A DNA stretch of 64,000 bases from Paenibacillus sp. JJ-223 (GCF_927798175.1 NZ_CAKMMP010000009.1:186001-250000); one strand, 5' to 3'. Shown: positions 34,069 to 44,589, counted from the stretch's first letter. Notes: a model not told the origin generated them from the letters alone. A program made the numbers and translations.

Positions 34069-35169
34069 ATGCGTGAAGCAGGCACCAAATTGAACACATC
34101 CGAGGCCGTTATCGTCGTTTTAAACAGTGTGCTCGGTGCGGGCATTTTGACGCTTCCCCGTACCATCAGCAAGGCGGTAGGGACCCCGGATGTATGGATC
34201 TCCGTGCTGATGTCAGGGCTGTTAGTTACAGCGATCGGCCTAATGATGGTGGCATTGTGCCGGCGGTTTCCTGGAAAAACGGTGTTTGAATTCCTTCCGC
34301 AACTTACGGGGCAATGGGGAGCATATGTCTTGGGGATGTTAATCGTTTCCTATTTTGTTGTGTTGTGTTCGTTTGAAATCAGGGTTATGGCGGAAATTAC
34401 AAGCATGTACCTGCTAAAAGGCACCCCAAGCTGGGTTTCCATCATGGTAATCATGTGGATCGGAATATATATGATGAATGGCGGACTGAAGGTGATGATA
34501 CGGGTTTTCGAAATCATGCTGCCGATCACGCTGGCGCTGTTTCTGCTGGTATTCCTTTTGAGCGGGCGGTTATTTGATCTCAACAACCTGCGGCCGATGC
34601 TGGGCGAAGGGTTCATGCCTGTGTTGAAAGGCATCAAACCTTCATTTCTGTCCTATTCGGGTTACGAGGTAGTATTAATAACAACGGCTTTTATGGCCAA
34701 CGCCAAAGCAGGAAGCCGAGCGGTCATTTACAGCGTACTGGTGACGACTCTCATATATCTGGTTACGATTGTGATGGTCATTGGCAATTTGTCTTTGGAG
34801 GGGGTTCACACAAGAACGTGGCCGACATTAGACATGGTTAGAAGCTTTGAAATCAGAGGATTTTTTTTCGAACGTTTCGAGTCCTTTTTCCTCGTTTTTT
34901 GGTTGACGCAAATTTTTGCCACATATGTTTTTAAGCACTATTTTGCGTCGATCGGATTGCGGGAATTATTTCGGCTCAAAAACGTGCAGGTTATACAGTA
35001 TGCGCTGCTTCCGGTTCTGTACGTGCTATCCTATTTGCCACGGAATTTGGATGAAACCTTGTCTTTGGGAGACAGACTGGGTGATATATCCATATTTTTG
35101 TTCGGATTGATGCCCTTGATGCTCCTGATCCTCAGCTTTGCGAGAAAAGGGGCGGCAGGCAGGTTATAG
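34069..35169 (+). CDS. GerAB-family spore germination permease, copy 1
   Basis: A 366-residue membrane protein with about ten predicted helices, of the GerAB/GerKB family (APC superfamily) that forms the germinant-sensing unit of spore receptors. Typical features are GAGILTLPRTISKAVGTPDVW near the first helix and the FPGKTVFEF segment near residue 70. It is followed 129 bp later by a second, clearly homologous GerAB gene. The usual partners GerAA and GerAC are absent, so these would have to work with subunits encoded elsewhere. Expression is expected in the forespore, but I could not identify a sigma-G promoter with confidence. Confidence 0.88.
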   Translation: MREAGTKLNTSEAVIVVLNSVLGAGILTLPRTISKAVGTPDVWISVLMSGLLVTAIGLMMVALCRRFPGKTVFEFLPQLTGQWGAYVLGMLIVSYFVVLCSFEIRVMAEITSMYLLKGTPSWVSIMVIMWIGIYMMNGGLKVMIRVFEIMLPITLALFLLVFLLSGRLFDLNNLRPMLGEGFMPVLKGIKPSFLSYSGYEVVLITTAFMANAKAGSRAVIYSVLVTTLIYLVTIVMVIGNLSLEGVHTRTWPTLDMVRSFEIRGFFFERFESFFLVFWLTQIFATYVFKHYFASIGLRELFRLKNVQVIQYALLPVLYVLSYLPRNLDETLSLGDRLGDISIFLFGLMPLMLLILSFARKGAAGRL

Positions 35170-35298
35170 AAACTCTCGCAATGCAGAAAAAATGTTGACC
35201 CGGTTCGAGAAAGAGCGATTACAACCAAGAAATCGAATGCAGCCTCATTGGATCATAAGCAACATTGAATTGAAAAAACATCGCCGGAGGTGAAGGAA

Positions 35299-36441
35299 GT
35301 GAATCCATCCCCATCGCAAATCAGCACAACGGATACGATTGTGGTTTTGATCAATGCCATGCTCGGCGCGGCCATTTTTATGGTTCCCCGATCAACGGTC
35401 CTGGCTGGCGGAACTCCGGATGTTTGGATTTCCATCATATTGTCAGGAGCCGTCGTTGTGGGCATGGGGTACATTATGGTTGGACTGTGCAGGAAATATC
35501 CGGGGAAAACACTGTTCGAATTCATGCCGGAGATTACGGGCAAATGGATCGCGATCCCGATCGGGTTCTGCATGATCGTATATTTTCTCGTAAGGGCTGC
35601 TTACGAGATCCGAATTATGGCCGAGGTGACGGGCATGTATTTGCTCGAGGGGACGCCCCTGTGGGCCATAATGATGATTTTTATGTGGATCGGGATGTAT
35701 ATGCTGCTGGGGGGGTTAAAGGTCATCGTACGTGTGCTGGGGATTATTTTGCCGATTACGCTGGTGCTGTTCGTGCTAGAGGTCCTGCTCAGCATTCAGC
35801 TGTTCCATCTGAATTATTTAAGACCATTGCTTGGAGAGGGCATTTTGCCTGTCGTGAAGGGAGTCAAGCCCGGCTTGCTGTCTTTTATCGGATTTGAGGT
35901 GTTGTTCATTTTGGCAGCAAACATGAAAAAGCCGAACGAAGGACGCAAGGCCGTTTTGTGGAGCACCGGAATAACGACGGCGTTTTATCTGATCACTGTG
36001 GTGATGGTTATCGGCAGTCTTTCCATCGATGGGATATGGAATCGGACCTGGCCCACACTGGATCTGATCCGCAGTTTTGAGATTGAGGGGCTCGTTTTTG
36101 AGCACTTCGAGTCCTTTTTGCTCATCATTTGGATCATGCAAATTTATGCCGTGTTCGCGATTTCCCACTATTCTGCTTCGATTGGAGTGAGCGTGGTATT
36201 CCGAATCCAACATGTTAAGGGCATTATCTATACGTTGTTCCCCTTCGTTTATCTTGTTGCGATGATTCCTGAAAATGTGGAAGAAACCATTGAATTAGGA
36301 AACAAGCTGGACAACGTCTTTCTGGTTTTGTTCGGGATTGTTCCGATATTACTGTTGTCGGTAAGCCTGATTCGAAAAAAACGGGCGAAGGGGGACAAGG
36401 CAGGTGCAGGGAATGTTCAAACAGAAGGAGAGACGCCATGA
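35299..36441 (+). CDS. GerAB-family spore germination permease, copy 2
   Basis: A 380-residue paralogue of the preceding gene: the N-terminal region (GAAIFMVPRSTVLAGGTPDVW), YPGKTLFEF and IRIMAEVTGMYLLEGTP follow the same pattern. The start is GTG 35299, five bases after GGAGGTGA; a GTG nine bases earlier overlaps that ribosome site. The tail is longer and more charged than copy 1. Its stop overlaps the ATG of a 19-codon frame that also has a good ribosome site. Side-by-side GerAB copies suggest a gene duplication that broadened germinant recognition. Confidence 0.88.
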   Translation: MNPSPSQISTTDTIVVLINAMLGAAIFMVPRSTVLAGGTPDVWISIILSGAVVVGMGYIMVGLCRKYPGKTLFEFMPEITGKWIAIPIGFCMIVYFLVRAAYEIRIMAEVTGMYLLEGTPLWAIMMIFMWIGMYMLLGGLKVIVRVLGIILPITLVLFVLEVLLSIQLFHLNYLRPLLGEGILPVVKGVKPGLLSFIGFEVLFILAANMKKPNEGRKAVLWSTGITTAFYLITVVMVIGSLSIDGIWNRTWPTLDLIRSFEIEGLVFEHFESFLLIIWIMQIYAVFAISHYSASIGVSVVFRIQHVKGIIYTLFPFVYLVAMIPENVEETIELGNKLDNVFLVLFGIVPILLLSVSLIRKKRAKGDKAGAGNVQTEGETP

Positions 36442-36497
36442 GCATAAAAGAGCGCTTGGTCTTAATTCGGAGTACGTTCATAAGCCGAAATGAATGA
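36438..36497 (+). CDS. 19-residue translationally coupled mini-ORF
   Basis: AGAAGGAG is followed at the right distance by ATG 36438, which overlaps the gerAB stop (ATGA). The frame encodes MSIKERLVLIRSTFISRNE and then stops. The coupling signal is as good as that of a normal operon gene, but the product is tiny. It may be the remaining 5' end of a lost third gene (a GerAC or GerAA partner would be expected there) or a chance frame. Confidence 0.3.
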   Translation: MSIKERLVLIRSTFISRNE

Positions 36498-36520
36498 AGG
36501 ACTGCGCCGAGGTGAGAAGT

Positions 36521-36555
36521 GAAGCCGGTTGACTGGAGTAACCATCAACGGCTTC
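36521..36555. terminator. Inverted repeat, possible terminator without T tract
   Basis: GAAGCCGGTTGA pairs with TCAACGGCTTC around a 12-base loop. It lies between the gerAB pair and the rhodanese-like gene, so termination or mRNA 3'-end protection is likely. The lack of a T run makes it uncertain. Confidence 0.45.
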
Positions 36556-36601
36556 AAACTACCCATATAAGCATTTCGTGTTGGGCAGCATGAATTTTCG
36601 C

Positions 36602-36630
36602 TTGACAGCAGAAAACAGATCCTTTAAATT
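36602..36630 (+). promoter_or_regulatory. Sigma-A-type promoter
   Basis: A perfect TTGACA (36602-36607) and TAAATT (36625-36630) with a 17-base spacer lie just upstream of the rhodanese-like gene and the second MarR gene. Confidence 0.65.
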
Positions 36631-36677
36631 GAATGCATGCGCATGCTTTTTGTAATCGATGGAGGTGCGCCACAAAC

Positions 36678-37085
36678 GTGTACATCGGAAGCGAGGATGT
36701 GAGGGAAATGTTTTGGTTCATGATGATCTCCGTGTTGACCGGATTGGTTGTTCTTATTCACCGATTATGGCCTGCCCCATATCTTACGCAAATCCATTAT
36801 CGGAGCTTGATCAATCAGAAGGAGAGCTTGCACCATTTCAAAATTGTCGATATCCGGGACGCTTCTGAGTATGAACACCAACCGACTCCGGATTCCATCA
36901 ATATTTCATTGGGCCGCCTTCCGTATGTATGGCATAAACATCTGTTGAGAGAAGAACGCATTTTTATTTTGTCCAACGAAATGTACAGGGCCAAAAAGGC
37001 CGCGCGGATCTTGCGCAAAAAGGGGTTTCAATCCTTGTACGTTGTAGAAATGGATCGTAAGCCGGTTGTGTCAACGCCAAAATAG
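36678..37085 (+). CDS. Membrane-anchored rhodanese-like protein without catalytic Cys
   Basis: A 135-residue protein: one N-terminal helix (FWFMMISVLTGLVVLIHRLW), then a cytoplasmic rhodanese fold (FKIVDIRDASEYEHQPTPDS; NISLGRLPYV; ARILRKKGFQSLYVVEM). The active loop, normally Cys-x-x-Gly-x-Arg, reads SNEMYR, so the sulfur-carrying Cys is replaced by Ser and sulfurtransferase activity is unlikely. I chose GTG 36678, ten bases after GGAGGTG; ATG 36708 is an alternative. It ends one base before the MarR start region, so the two are likely cotranscribed and may act together in redox or sulfide sensing, which is inference. Confidence 0.7.
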   Translation: MYIGSEDVREMFWFMMISVLTGLVVLIHRLWPAPYLTQIHYRSLINQKESLHHFKIVDIRDASEYEHQPTPDSINISLGRLPYVWHKHLLREERIFILSNEMYRAKKAARILRKKGFQSLYVVEMDRKPVVSTPK

Positions 37086-37086
37086 A

Positions 37087-37527
37087 ATGGATGTGTACGC
37101 ATTGAGAACAACAGACGAACGTTTGGACACCTGGTTTTCATTGACGCATATCCAATCCGAGATCAATGAACAACTGGAACAGGTGCTTCAACAGAAATAC
37201 GGTTTGTCTTTAAAAGAATTCTATGTGCTGTATTTTATTTCGCAAACCGATGATAAAGAGCTCCGCTTGCAACAGCTGCAAGAGAAGATCGGTTTGAGCC
37301 AAAGCGCAACATCCCGGCTTGTAGCACGGATGGAGGCCGAAACCTGCGGCGCGTTGGAAAGACATATGTGCGAGAAGGACCGCAGAGGGATCTACACCGG
37401 CATAACCGAACGGGGCGAAATGAAACTGCGCGGCGCGCTTGAAACGTTTGACGAAGTATTGCAGGAAAAGCTGCTGAACAAGGGGTTGAAAACGGTAATG
37501 GAATCGTTGGTTGCCGAGCTCGGTTGA
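37087..37527 (+). CDS. MarR-family regulator, paralogue 2
   Basis: A 146-residue winged-helix regulator (LQQLQEKIGLSQSATSRLVA recognition region, RRGIYTGIT wing), very similar along its whole length to the MarR protein at 30275. Cys87 and Cys95 (TCGALERHMC) match the conserved pair of paralogue 1. It directly precedes two old yellow enzymes, which in Bacilli are induced by quinones and other electrophiles under Cys-based MarR repressors; this makes a thiol-sensing role for it plausible. The start is uncertain: ATG 37087 has no strong ribosome site, and TTG 37102 could also serve. Confidence 0.85.
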   Translation: MDVYALRTTDERLDTWFSLTHIQSEINEQLEQVLQQKYGLSLKEFYVLYFISQTDDKELRLQQLQEKIGLSQSATSRLVARMEAETCGALERHMCEKDRRGIYTGITERGEMKLRGALETFDEVLQEKLLNKGLKTVMESLVAELG

Positions 37528-37665
37528 GGCGAAGAAGGAGATAGTGGATCGTAAAGCGTGTTCCTTCCTGGTACGGAATGAATCTGAAGAAATGTCTCAT
37601 CCCCATTCACATGCGTGTTCATGCATGTTTTATATAGATAACAGAGATGTGAGAGGAGATTTACG

Positions 37666-38688
37666 ATGAAAGATCTATTTAGTTCGTATACATTGAAAGG
37701 GTTGGATTTGAAAAACCGGATCGTGATGCCTCCCATGTGCCAATATTCTGTTGAAAACAAAGATGGCATTGCTACGGATTGGCACTATTTGCACTATGTA
37801 AGCCGTGCTGTGGGCGGTACCGGGTTCATTATTATTGAAATGACCGATGTGGAACCCGATGGCCGCATTTCCGATTTCGATCTTGGGCTGTGGTCGGACG
37901 ATCAGATCCCGGCGTTGAAACGAATCGTGGATGCTTGCCACAGTTACGGCGCCAAAGTCGGCATTCAGATTGCCCATGCGGGACGCAAAGCCGAAGATGC
38001 CGAGGTTCCCGTGGCGCCGTCTGCGATCGCGTTTGACGAAAATTACAAACAACCGCGCGCACTGACGACGGCCGAAGTGAAGGACATGGTCGAAAAATTC
38101 CGCAGTGCGGCGGCCAGAGCGGTGAAAGCCGGATTCGATGCCATTGAAATCCACGGTGCCCACGGCTACCTGATTCATCAATTCCATTCTCCGCTGACCA
38201 ATAAACGCGACGACGAGTACGGTCAGGACCTTATCCTGTTCGGCCGCGAAGTCATTCAGGCTGTTAAAGGAGAAATGCCTGAAGACATGCCGCTGATCAT
38301 GCGGATTTCCGCCAAAGAGTACGTTGAAGGCGGATATGGCATCGAGGAAAGCATCGCTTTTGCTAAAGCTTACCAGGAAGCCGGCATCGACATGTTTGAC
38401 GTTTCCTCCGGCGGCGAAGGCCCGATTGCGGCTTTTGGCAGACCCGGCACGCATGCGGGCTATCAGGTGCCGCTCGCCCGTGACATCAAGCAAGCGCTCG
38501 ATGTTCCCGTCATCGCCGTCGGCAGATTGGATGACGCAAAGCTCGCCAATGCGGTGATCGGCAATGAAGACGCGGACCTGGTAGCCGTAGGCAGAGGGCT
38601 GCTGAGAAACCCGCATTGGGCACTTGAAGCGGCATCGAATCTGAGAAAAGAAACTTCGATTCCGAAGCAATACTCGGCAGGATTCTAA
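37666..38688 (+). CDS. namA: NADPH dehydrogenase NamA/YqjM (old yellow enzyme)
   Basis: A 340-residue FMN enzyme that reduces activated C=C bonds (enones, quinones, nitro compounds) with NADPH. The thermophilic-like/YqjM class is shown by Cys25 in MPPMCQYS, which tunes the flavin, by the substrate-binding pair in EIHGAHGYL, and by VAVGRGLLRNP at the phosphate site. The length matches YqjM (338). AGAGGAG precedes ATG 37666. It follows the second MarR gene and precedes a second old yellow enzyme 55 bp downstream, a small detoxification unit. Confidence 0.93.
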   Translation: MKDLFSSYTLKGLDLKNRIVMPPMCQYSVENKDGIATDWHYLHYVSRAVGGTGFIIIEMTDVEPDGRISDFDLGLWSDDQIPALKRIVDACHSYGAKVGIQIAHAGRKAEDAEVPVAPSAIAFDENYKQPRALTTAEVKDMVEKFRSAAARAVKAGFDAIEIHGAHGYLIHQFHSPLTNKRDDEYGQDLILFGREVIQAVKGEMPEDMPLIMRISAKEYVEGGYGIEESIAFAKAYQEAGIDMFDVSSGGEGPIAAFGRPGTHAGYQVPLARDIKQALDVPVIAVGRLDDAKLANAVIGNEDADLVAVGRGLLRNPHWALEAASNLRKETSIPKQYSAGF

Positions 38689-38743
38689 ACGATCGTTGCG
38701 AATAAACTAACCAAACATTCCAAAATATCCGAGGAGGGTTAAC

Positions 38744-39784
38744 ATGCTTTATTCCAATTCCGTGCAATCTCTTTTTGAGCCTATTACTTTAGGAAATCTG
38801 GTCCTGCCCAATCGCACCGTCATGGCGCCGATGACCCGCGGCATGTCGCCGAACGGGGTTCCCGGCCCGGACGTTGCCGGCTATTACCGCCGCAGAGCCG
38901 AGAATGGCGTCGGTCTGATCGTGACGGAAGGCACGGTGGTGGATCATGCAGATGCATCCGACCAGCAAAACGTTCCCCATTTCTATGGAGAAGAGGCTCT
39001 CAAAGGCTGGGCCCACGTGGTGTCCGAAGTGCATGCGGCTGGCGGCAAAATCATGCCGCAGATTTGGCACATGGGCGTAAAAGGCCAAGTCAATGATTAT
39101 TCCGAATCGGACATTGCGGGCATCGTGTCGGCATTTGCCCAAGCTGCTGCCGAGGCCAAACGCATCGGTTTTGACGGCATTGAAATCCACGGCGCGCATG
39201 GGTACCTGATCGACCAGTTTTTCTGGGAGAAAACGAATCAGCGCACAGACCGTTACGGCGGAAGCATGCTTGCGCGCACTCGTTTTGCGGAAGAAGTGGT
39301 TCGTGCATGCCGGAAGGCGGTAGGTCCGGATTTCCCGATCATCCTGCGCATTTCGCAATGGAAGAGCTCGGATTATACAGCCAAACTGGCAAAAACGCCG
39401 GAGGAGCTGGAGCATTTCTTGGCACCGCTGCTTGAAGCGGGCGTAGACCTTTTCCACTGCTCGACTCGGCGCTTCTGGGAGCCTGAATTCGAAGGTTCTG
39501 ATTTGAATTTTGCCGGTTGGGTGAAAAAAATAACGGGCAAGCCAACCATCACTGTCGGTTCTGTAGGCCTCGACGACGACTTCATGGCACTGTTCACCCG
39601 TGGAGAGGGTGCAGGCAACGCAGGCATCGAAGGTTTGGCGCAGAAGCTCGCCAACGGAGAGTTCGATTTGGTAGCAATCGGCAGAGCGCTTCTGGTCGAC
39701 CCGGCTTGGGTCAGCAAAATCCGGGACGGCCGCACGGAGGAATGGATTCCATTCACCCCCGAAGCACTGCAAACTTTATCTTAA
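38744..39784 (+). CDS. NADH:flavin oxidoreductase (classical old yellow enzyme)
   Basis: A 346-residue FMN oxidoreductase. Here the flavin-tuning position is Thr (VMAPMTRGMS) rather than Cys, as in classical OYE and 12-oxophytodienoate reductase-like enzymes, so it differs in class from its neighbour. The catalytic pair appears in EIHGAHGYLIDQF, and the phosphate site as VAIGRALLVDP. GAGGAGG precedes ATG 38744. It is likely cotranscribed with namA and ends at a terminator-like hairpin. The natural substrate is unknown. Confidence 0.9.
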   Translation: MLYSNSVQSLFEPITLGNLVLPNRTVMAPMTRGMSPNGVPGPDVAGYYRRRAENGVGLIVTEGTVVDHADASDQQNVPHFYGEEALKGWAHVVSEVHAAGGKIMPQIWHMGVKGQVNDYSESDIAGIVSAFAQAAAEAKRIGFDGIEIHGAHGYLIDQFFWEKTNQRTDRYGGSMLARTRFAEEVVRACRKAVGPDFPIILRISQWKSSDYTAKLAKTPEELEHFLAPLLEAGVDLFHCSTRRFWEPEFEGSDLNFAGWVKKITGKPTITVGSVGLDDDFMALFTRGEGAGNAGIEGLAQKLANGEFDLVAIGRALLVDPAWVSKIRDGRTEEWIPFTPEALQTLS

Positions 39785-39801
39785 TCCATATCAGGCAGGG
39801 A

Positions 39802-39828
39802 CGAAAGCTGGCCAACGCCAGCTTTCGT
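39802..39828 (+). terminator. Hairpin after the old yellow enzyme genes
   Basis: CGAAAGCTGGC / GCCAGCTTTCG is an 11-bp perfect stem with a four-base loop; the T tract after it is short (TTGT). Confidence 0.7.
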
Positions 39829-39925
39829 TGTATCCCCGGGATCACGCGCGGCAGGCATGGAGCAGGGATTATTCATCGTCGACGCCGGCAGCTGGAAGCG
39901 GAAGCAAGGCTTCGTAAAAAAGGGG

Positions 39926-39953
39926 TTGCAAACGCTTATACTTATGGTATACT
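39926..39953 (+). promoter_or_regulatory. Promoter with overlapping cre-like site
   Basis: TTGCAA (39926-39931) and TATACT (39948-39953), 16-base spacer, with an extended TG element. TGCAAACGCTTATA at 39927-39940 agrees with the cre consensus at about 12 of 14 positions and covers the -35 region, so CcpA would compete with polymerase. It drives the antiterminator-PTS transcript. Confidence 0.65.
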
Positions 39954-39967
39954 GAGTTTACATAACA

Positions 39968-40052
39968 GGATTGTGACCGGTAAGGCGGGCAATGCCTAAA
40001 TTGATTAGAGTACCATCAGCGCATGGTATTGTAATTAATTTAGGCATTTTTT
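39968..40052 (+). promoter_or_regulatory. RAT antiterminator site and terminator upstream of licT-like gene
   Basis: The leader contains GGATTGTGACCGG...GGCGGGCAATGCC (39968-39996), closely following the LicT-type ribonucleic antiterminator pattern. It overlaps a terminator whose stem is ATGCCTAAATTGATTA / TAATTAATTTAGGCAT with an inner TACCAT / ATGGTA, then six T. Binding of the antiterminator to the RAT would prevent the terminator from folding, so the gene controls itself. Confidence 0.85.
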
Positions 40053-40086
40053 GTTGATACTGTTCCTGTGGGGAGGTGTAACCGAG

Positions 40087-40944
40087 ATGATGTTTGTTGA
40101 GAAAGTGCTAAATAACAATGTATTGTTAACCAAAAACCATAAAGGCAAAGAAGTCATCGTTATGGGAAGAGGCATTTCTTTTAACAAGGCTGCCGGAGAC
40201 CGGGTTGAGGATGAAAAAATCGATAAAATTTTTGTGCTGAACGAAAATGAATTCACAGCCAAGTTGATGGAGCTCTTGAATGACATTCCCGTTACTCATC
40301 TGGAAGTGGTCAATGAGATCGTTACCCGTGCCAATGAAGTGTTAGGCACCACGCTGAGCGACAATATTTATTTGACCCTGACCGACCACATCCATTTTGC
40401 GATCCAGCGACACGAGAATGGCGTGCAGCTGAAAAATGCGATGCTGTTCGAAATCAAAAGCTTTTACAAGAAAGAATTCGAGATTGGCCTGGAGTCGCTC
40501 CAATACATCGAGAACTCCCTGGGGGTGAAGCTTGGCGAGGATGAAGCAGGATTTATCGCACTACATATCGTGAATGCGCGCATGGACAGCAGTGAAATGA
40601 AGCTGACGATGAAAATGACCGAAATGGTTCATTCCATTCTGAACATCGTGACCTATCATTACAACACGATCATGGATGAGTCTTCCGTAAATTATTCCAG
40701 ATTTTTAAGACACTTGCAGTATTTCTCGATGCGTGTTCTTCGAAATGAAGTACAGCAGACAGGCGAAGACTTTTTGTATAACCAAGTGAAGAAGACGTAT
40801 GCCAATGCCTTTGAATGCACGCGCAAAATCAATGACTTTCTGGAAAAAACGTATCAGCAATCATTAAGCAAGGATGAATACGTATATTTGACCATTCATA
40901 TTCATCGGGTCACGGAACGCAATCATCTGGAAACAACCGAATAA
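40087..40944 (+). CDS. licT: BglG/LicT-family transcription antiterminator
   Basis: A 285-residue regulator: an RNA-binding CAT domain (first ~55 residues; FVEKVLNNNVLLTKNHKGKE, VIVMGRGISFNKAAGD) and two PRD domains (~65-170 and ~175-280) with His residues for PTS phosphorylation (DHIHFAIQRH; FIALHIVNAR; TIHIHRVTE). It binds RAT hairpins to stop early termination when its PTS is busy transporting beta-glucosides. RATs occur both before it and between it and the PTS gene. The start is set at ATG 40087 behind GGGAGGTG. LicT and BglG are interchangeable names here; the RAT type favours LicT. Confidence 0.92.
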   Translation: MMFVEKVLNNNVLLTKNHKGKEVIVMGRGISFNKAAGDRVEDEKIDKIFVLNENEFTAKLMELLNDIPVTHLEVVNEIVTRANEVLGTTLSDNIYLTLTDHIHFAIQRHENGVQLKNAMLFEIKSFYKKEFEIGLESLQYIENSLGVKLGEDEAGFIALHIVNARMDSSEMKLTMKMTEMVHSILNIVTYHYNTIMDESSVNYSRFLRHLQYFSMRVLRNEVQQTGEDFLYNQVKKTYANAFECTRKINDFLEKTYQQSLSKDEYVYLTIHIHRVTERNHLETTE

Positions 40945-40960
40945 CAAACCATCCGGCTGA

Positions 40961-43019
<2,059 letters not shown>

Positions 43020-43039
43020 TAGAATAACTTATGTCACGA

Positions 43040-43071
43040 AGCCTTCGATCGATACGATCGAAGGCTTTTTT
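43040..43071 (+). terminator. Rho-independent terminator
   Basis: AGCCTTCGATCG / CGATCGAAGGCT around a three-base loop with six T ends the antiterminator-PTS operon. Confidence 0.92.
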
Positions 43072-43227
43072 GCATGCACATTGCAGCCACTCGTGTACGA
43101 ACAATATGACAATAATGTAAGCCAGGCGTAAGGTTAACACATAGGAGATCAAGGGGCTATGCGGTAAACTCATTTATATTGAAGAGAGCGACTCAAGAGT
43201 TCGTCAAAGAAAGAGGAGAATTGCAGG

Positions 43228-44163
43228 ATGACAATGAACCGACGCAGGGTACTATGGATCACCACCATCGTCTACACCCTGATTACGTTGTATTTTTTGT
43301 TTTTGGCTTTTGGCAGGCTGGACGCCGCAAAACACATCGTGGATAATCCGTTTCAATGGATTCCCGATTCTTTTTTCAAATTTCCAACATTATCGTTCCA
43401 TTCAGGCATTACGTTAATGGACCTGGTTACCTTGTGGAATTATGCGGCATTCATTCCGTTCGGCATTCTTATCCCCATGCTGTACAACATTCGGTTCATC
43501 CGGTTTATGTTATGGTTTGTGCTCATCATTTTCGGAATCGAATTTTTGCAGAAATTGACGATGCTTGGCAGCGGGGATATCAACGATGTTCTTCAAAATT
43601 CCATCGGAGCATGCATCGGTTATGCCGCCTATCGTGCGGGAGAAAGGGGAGAGCAAGGAAGGAAACGTTGGCTGATTGCAGGTATGGCGTGTATCGTGTT
43701 ATTCCTGATGACGTGGGGAACGGGAAACGTGATCAACCAACTGGCCACCAAAGTCGAAGGCCCCTTCGTGGCCATGAAGCTGGAAACGCAGCGTGGAGCA
43801 GGAACGGATGCTCAAGGTGCTGCGCTGGGGAGGTTTAGTATTAAAAAGGAACAAATTATACCTGAACACAACATGTATGATAGCCAAGGAGGCCAACAAA
43901 CCTATACGTTTACGTTGAAAGACGATGAACTTGTGTTGACCGGAAATTACGGCATCCCCGATCACGCGCCGCCTGAAGGGAAAATATCCATTATTGTCGA
44001 TGGGAAAGAGGTATTAGTAATAGAAGCGAATGATTATCAAGGGAGTGCAGAACAATTCGAAGTCTATATTGAACATGCTCGGCAGATGACCATCAAGATT
44101 GAAGGAAGCGAGCGATTGTGGGATATCGGATATCGGCCGCTGCAGTATAGATGGGAAAGGTAG
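43228..44163 (+). CDS. VanZ-like family membrane protein
   Basis: A 311-residue protein. The first ~180 residues carry five hydrophobic helices with the VanZ pattern (TLWNYAAFIPFGILIPML; IIFGIEFLQKLTMLGSGDIND; QNSIGACIGYAAY). The remaining ~130 residues form an extracytoplasmic beta-rich domain (YTFTLKDDELVLTGNYGIPD) that I cannot name. VanZ proteins are linked to teicoplanin resistance in enterococci, but most homologues have no known role. AGGAG lies ~10 bases before the ATG. It stands alone between the PTS operon and a HAD fragment. Confidence 0.8.
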   Translation: MTMNRRRVLWITTIVYTLITLYFLFLAFGRLDAAKHIVDNPFQWIPDSFFKFPTLSFHSGITLMDLVTLWNYAAFIPFGILIPMLYNIRFIRFMLWFVLIIFGIEFLQKLTMLGSGDINDVLQNSIGACIGYAAYRAGERGEQGRKRWLIAGMACIVLFLMTWGTGNVINQLATKVEGPFVAMKLETQRGAGTDAQGAALGRFSIKKEQIIPEHNMYDSQGGQQTYTFTLKDDELVLTGNYGIPDHAPPEGKISIIVDGKEVLVIEANDYQGSAEQFEVYIEHARQMTIKIEGSERLWDIGYRPLQYRWER

Positions 44164-44235
44164 ATTGGGCGGCCCCCTCGCCAGGGATCGCTTTACACCT
44201 TAAAGTAGGAGGGATATAGTAAAACCGACTGTTGA

Positions 44236-44589
44236 GCGGCCATCGATGAGTATTTTTCCAAGGTCTATACGCATGAGGATGCCAAAGAGATCAAGCCGAA
44301 TCCGGAAATCTATCTCACGATGATGAAAGAACTGGAGGCATCCCCGGAGGAATGCCTTATTTTTGAAGATTCCCTTATCGGAGTGGAGGCTGCCAACAAC
44401 GCCGGCATCGAGGTCGTAGCGATCGTTGACCGGTATTCGGATCACGACAGAGAACGGATCAACTCATGTTCGGACGTTCAGTTTCACGACTATGAGGAAG
44501 TGCTCAGCTTCATCGAAGCCGACAACAATTCCAGCCCTCTTTCCAATTCCTCCAACGTCAATGTCGAAGATAGCGCTACTCTCAAGTAG
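44236..44589 (+). pseudogene. HAD-family hydrolase, C-terminal fragment
   Basis: The frame opens directly after a stop at 44233 and reads AAIDEYFSKVYTHEDAKEIK then KPNPEIYLTMMKEL, the HAD motif III Lys, and IFEDSLIGVEAANNAGIEVV, motif IV. The N-terminal half with the nucleophile motif DxDGT and the cap domain is missing, so no active enzyme can be made. An AGGAGGG ribosome site survives ~25 bases upstream, as if an internal deletion had joined leader and C-terminus. The end runs 100 bases into the convergent MocR gene, so the natural stop has probably been lost too. Confidence 0.8.

Noticed and set aside
40087-40944. GlcT-type antiterminator for glucose PTS
   Set aside because: Both RAT sequences follow the LicT/SacT pattern and the adjacent PTS is of the beta-glucoside BCA type.
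43228-44163. Glycopeptide resistance gene
   Set aside because: Only the VanZ-like fold is present; no vanHAX or two-component system is nearby, so a resistance role is not supported.
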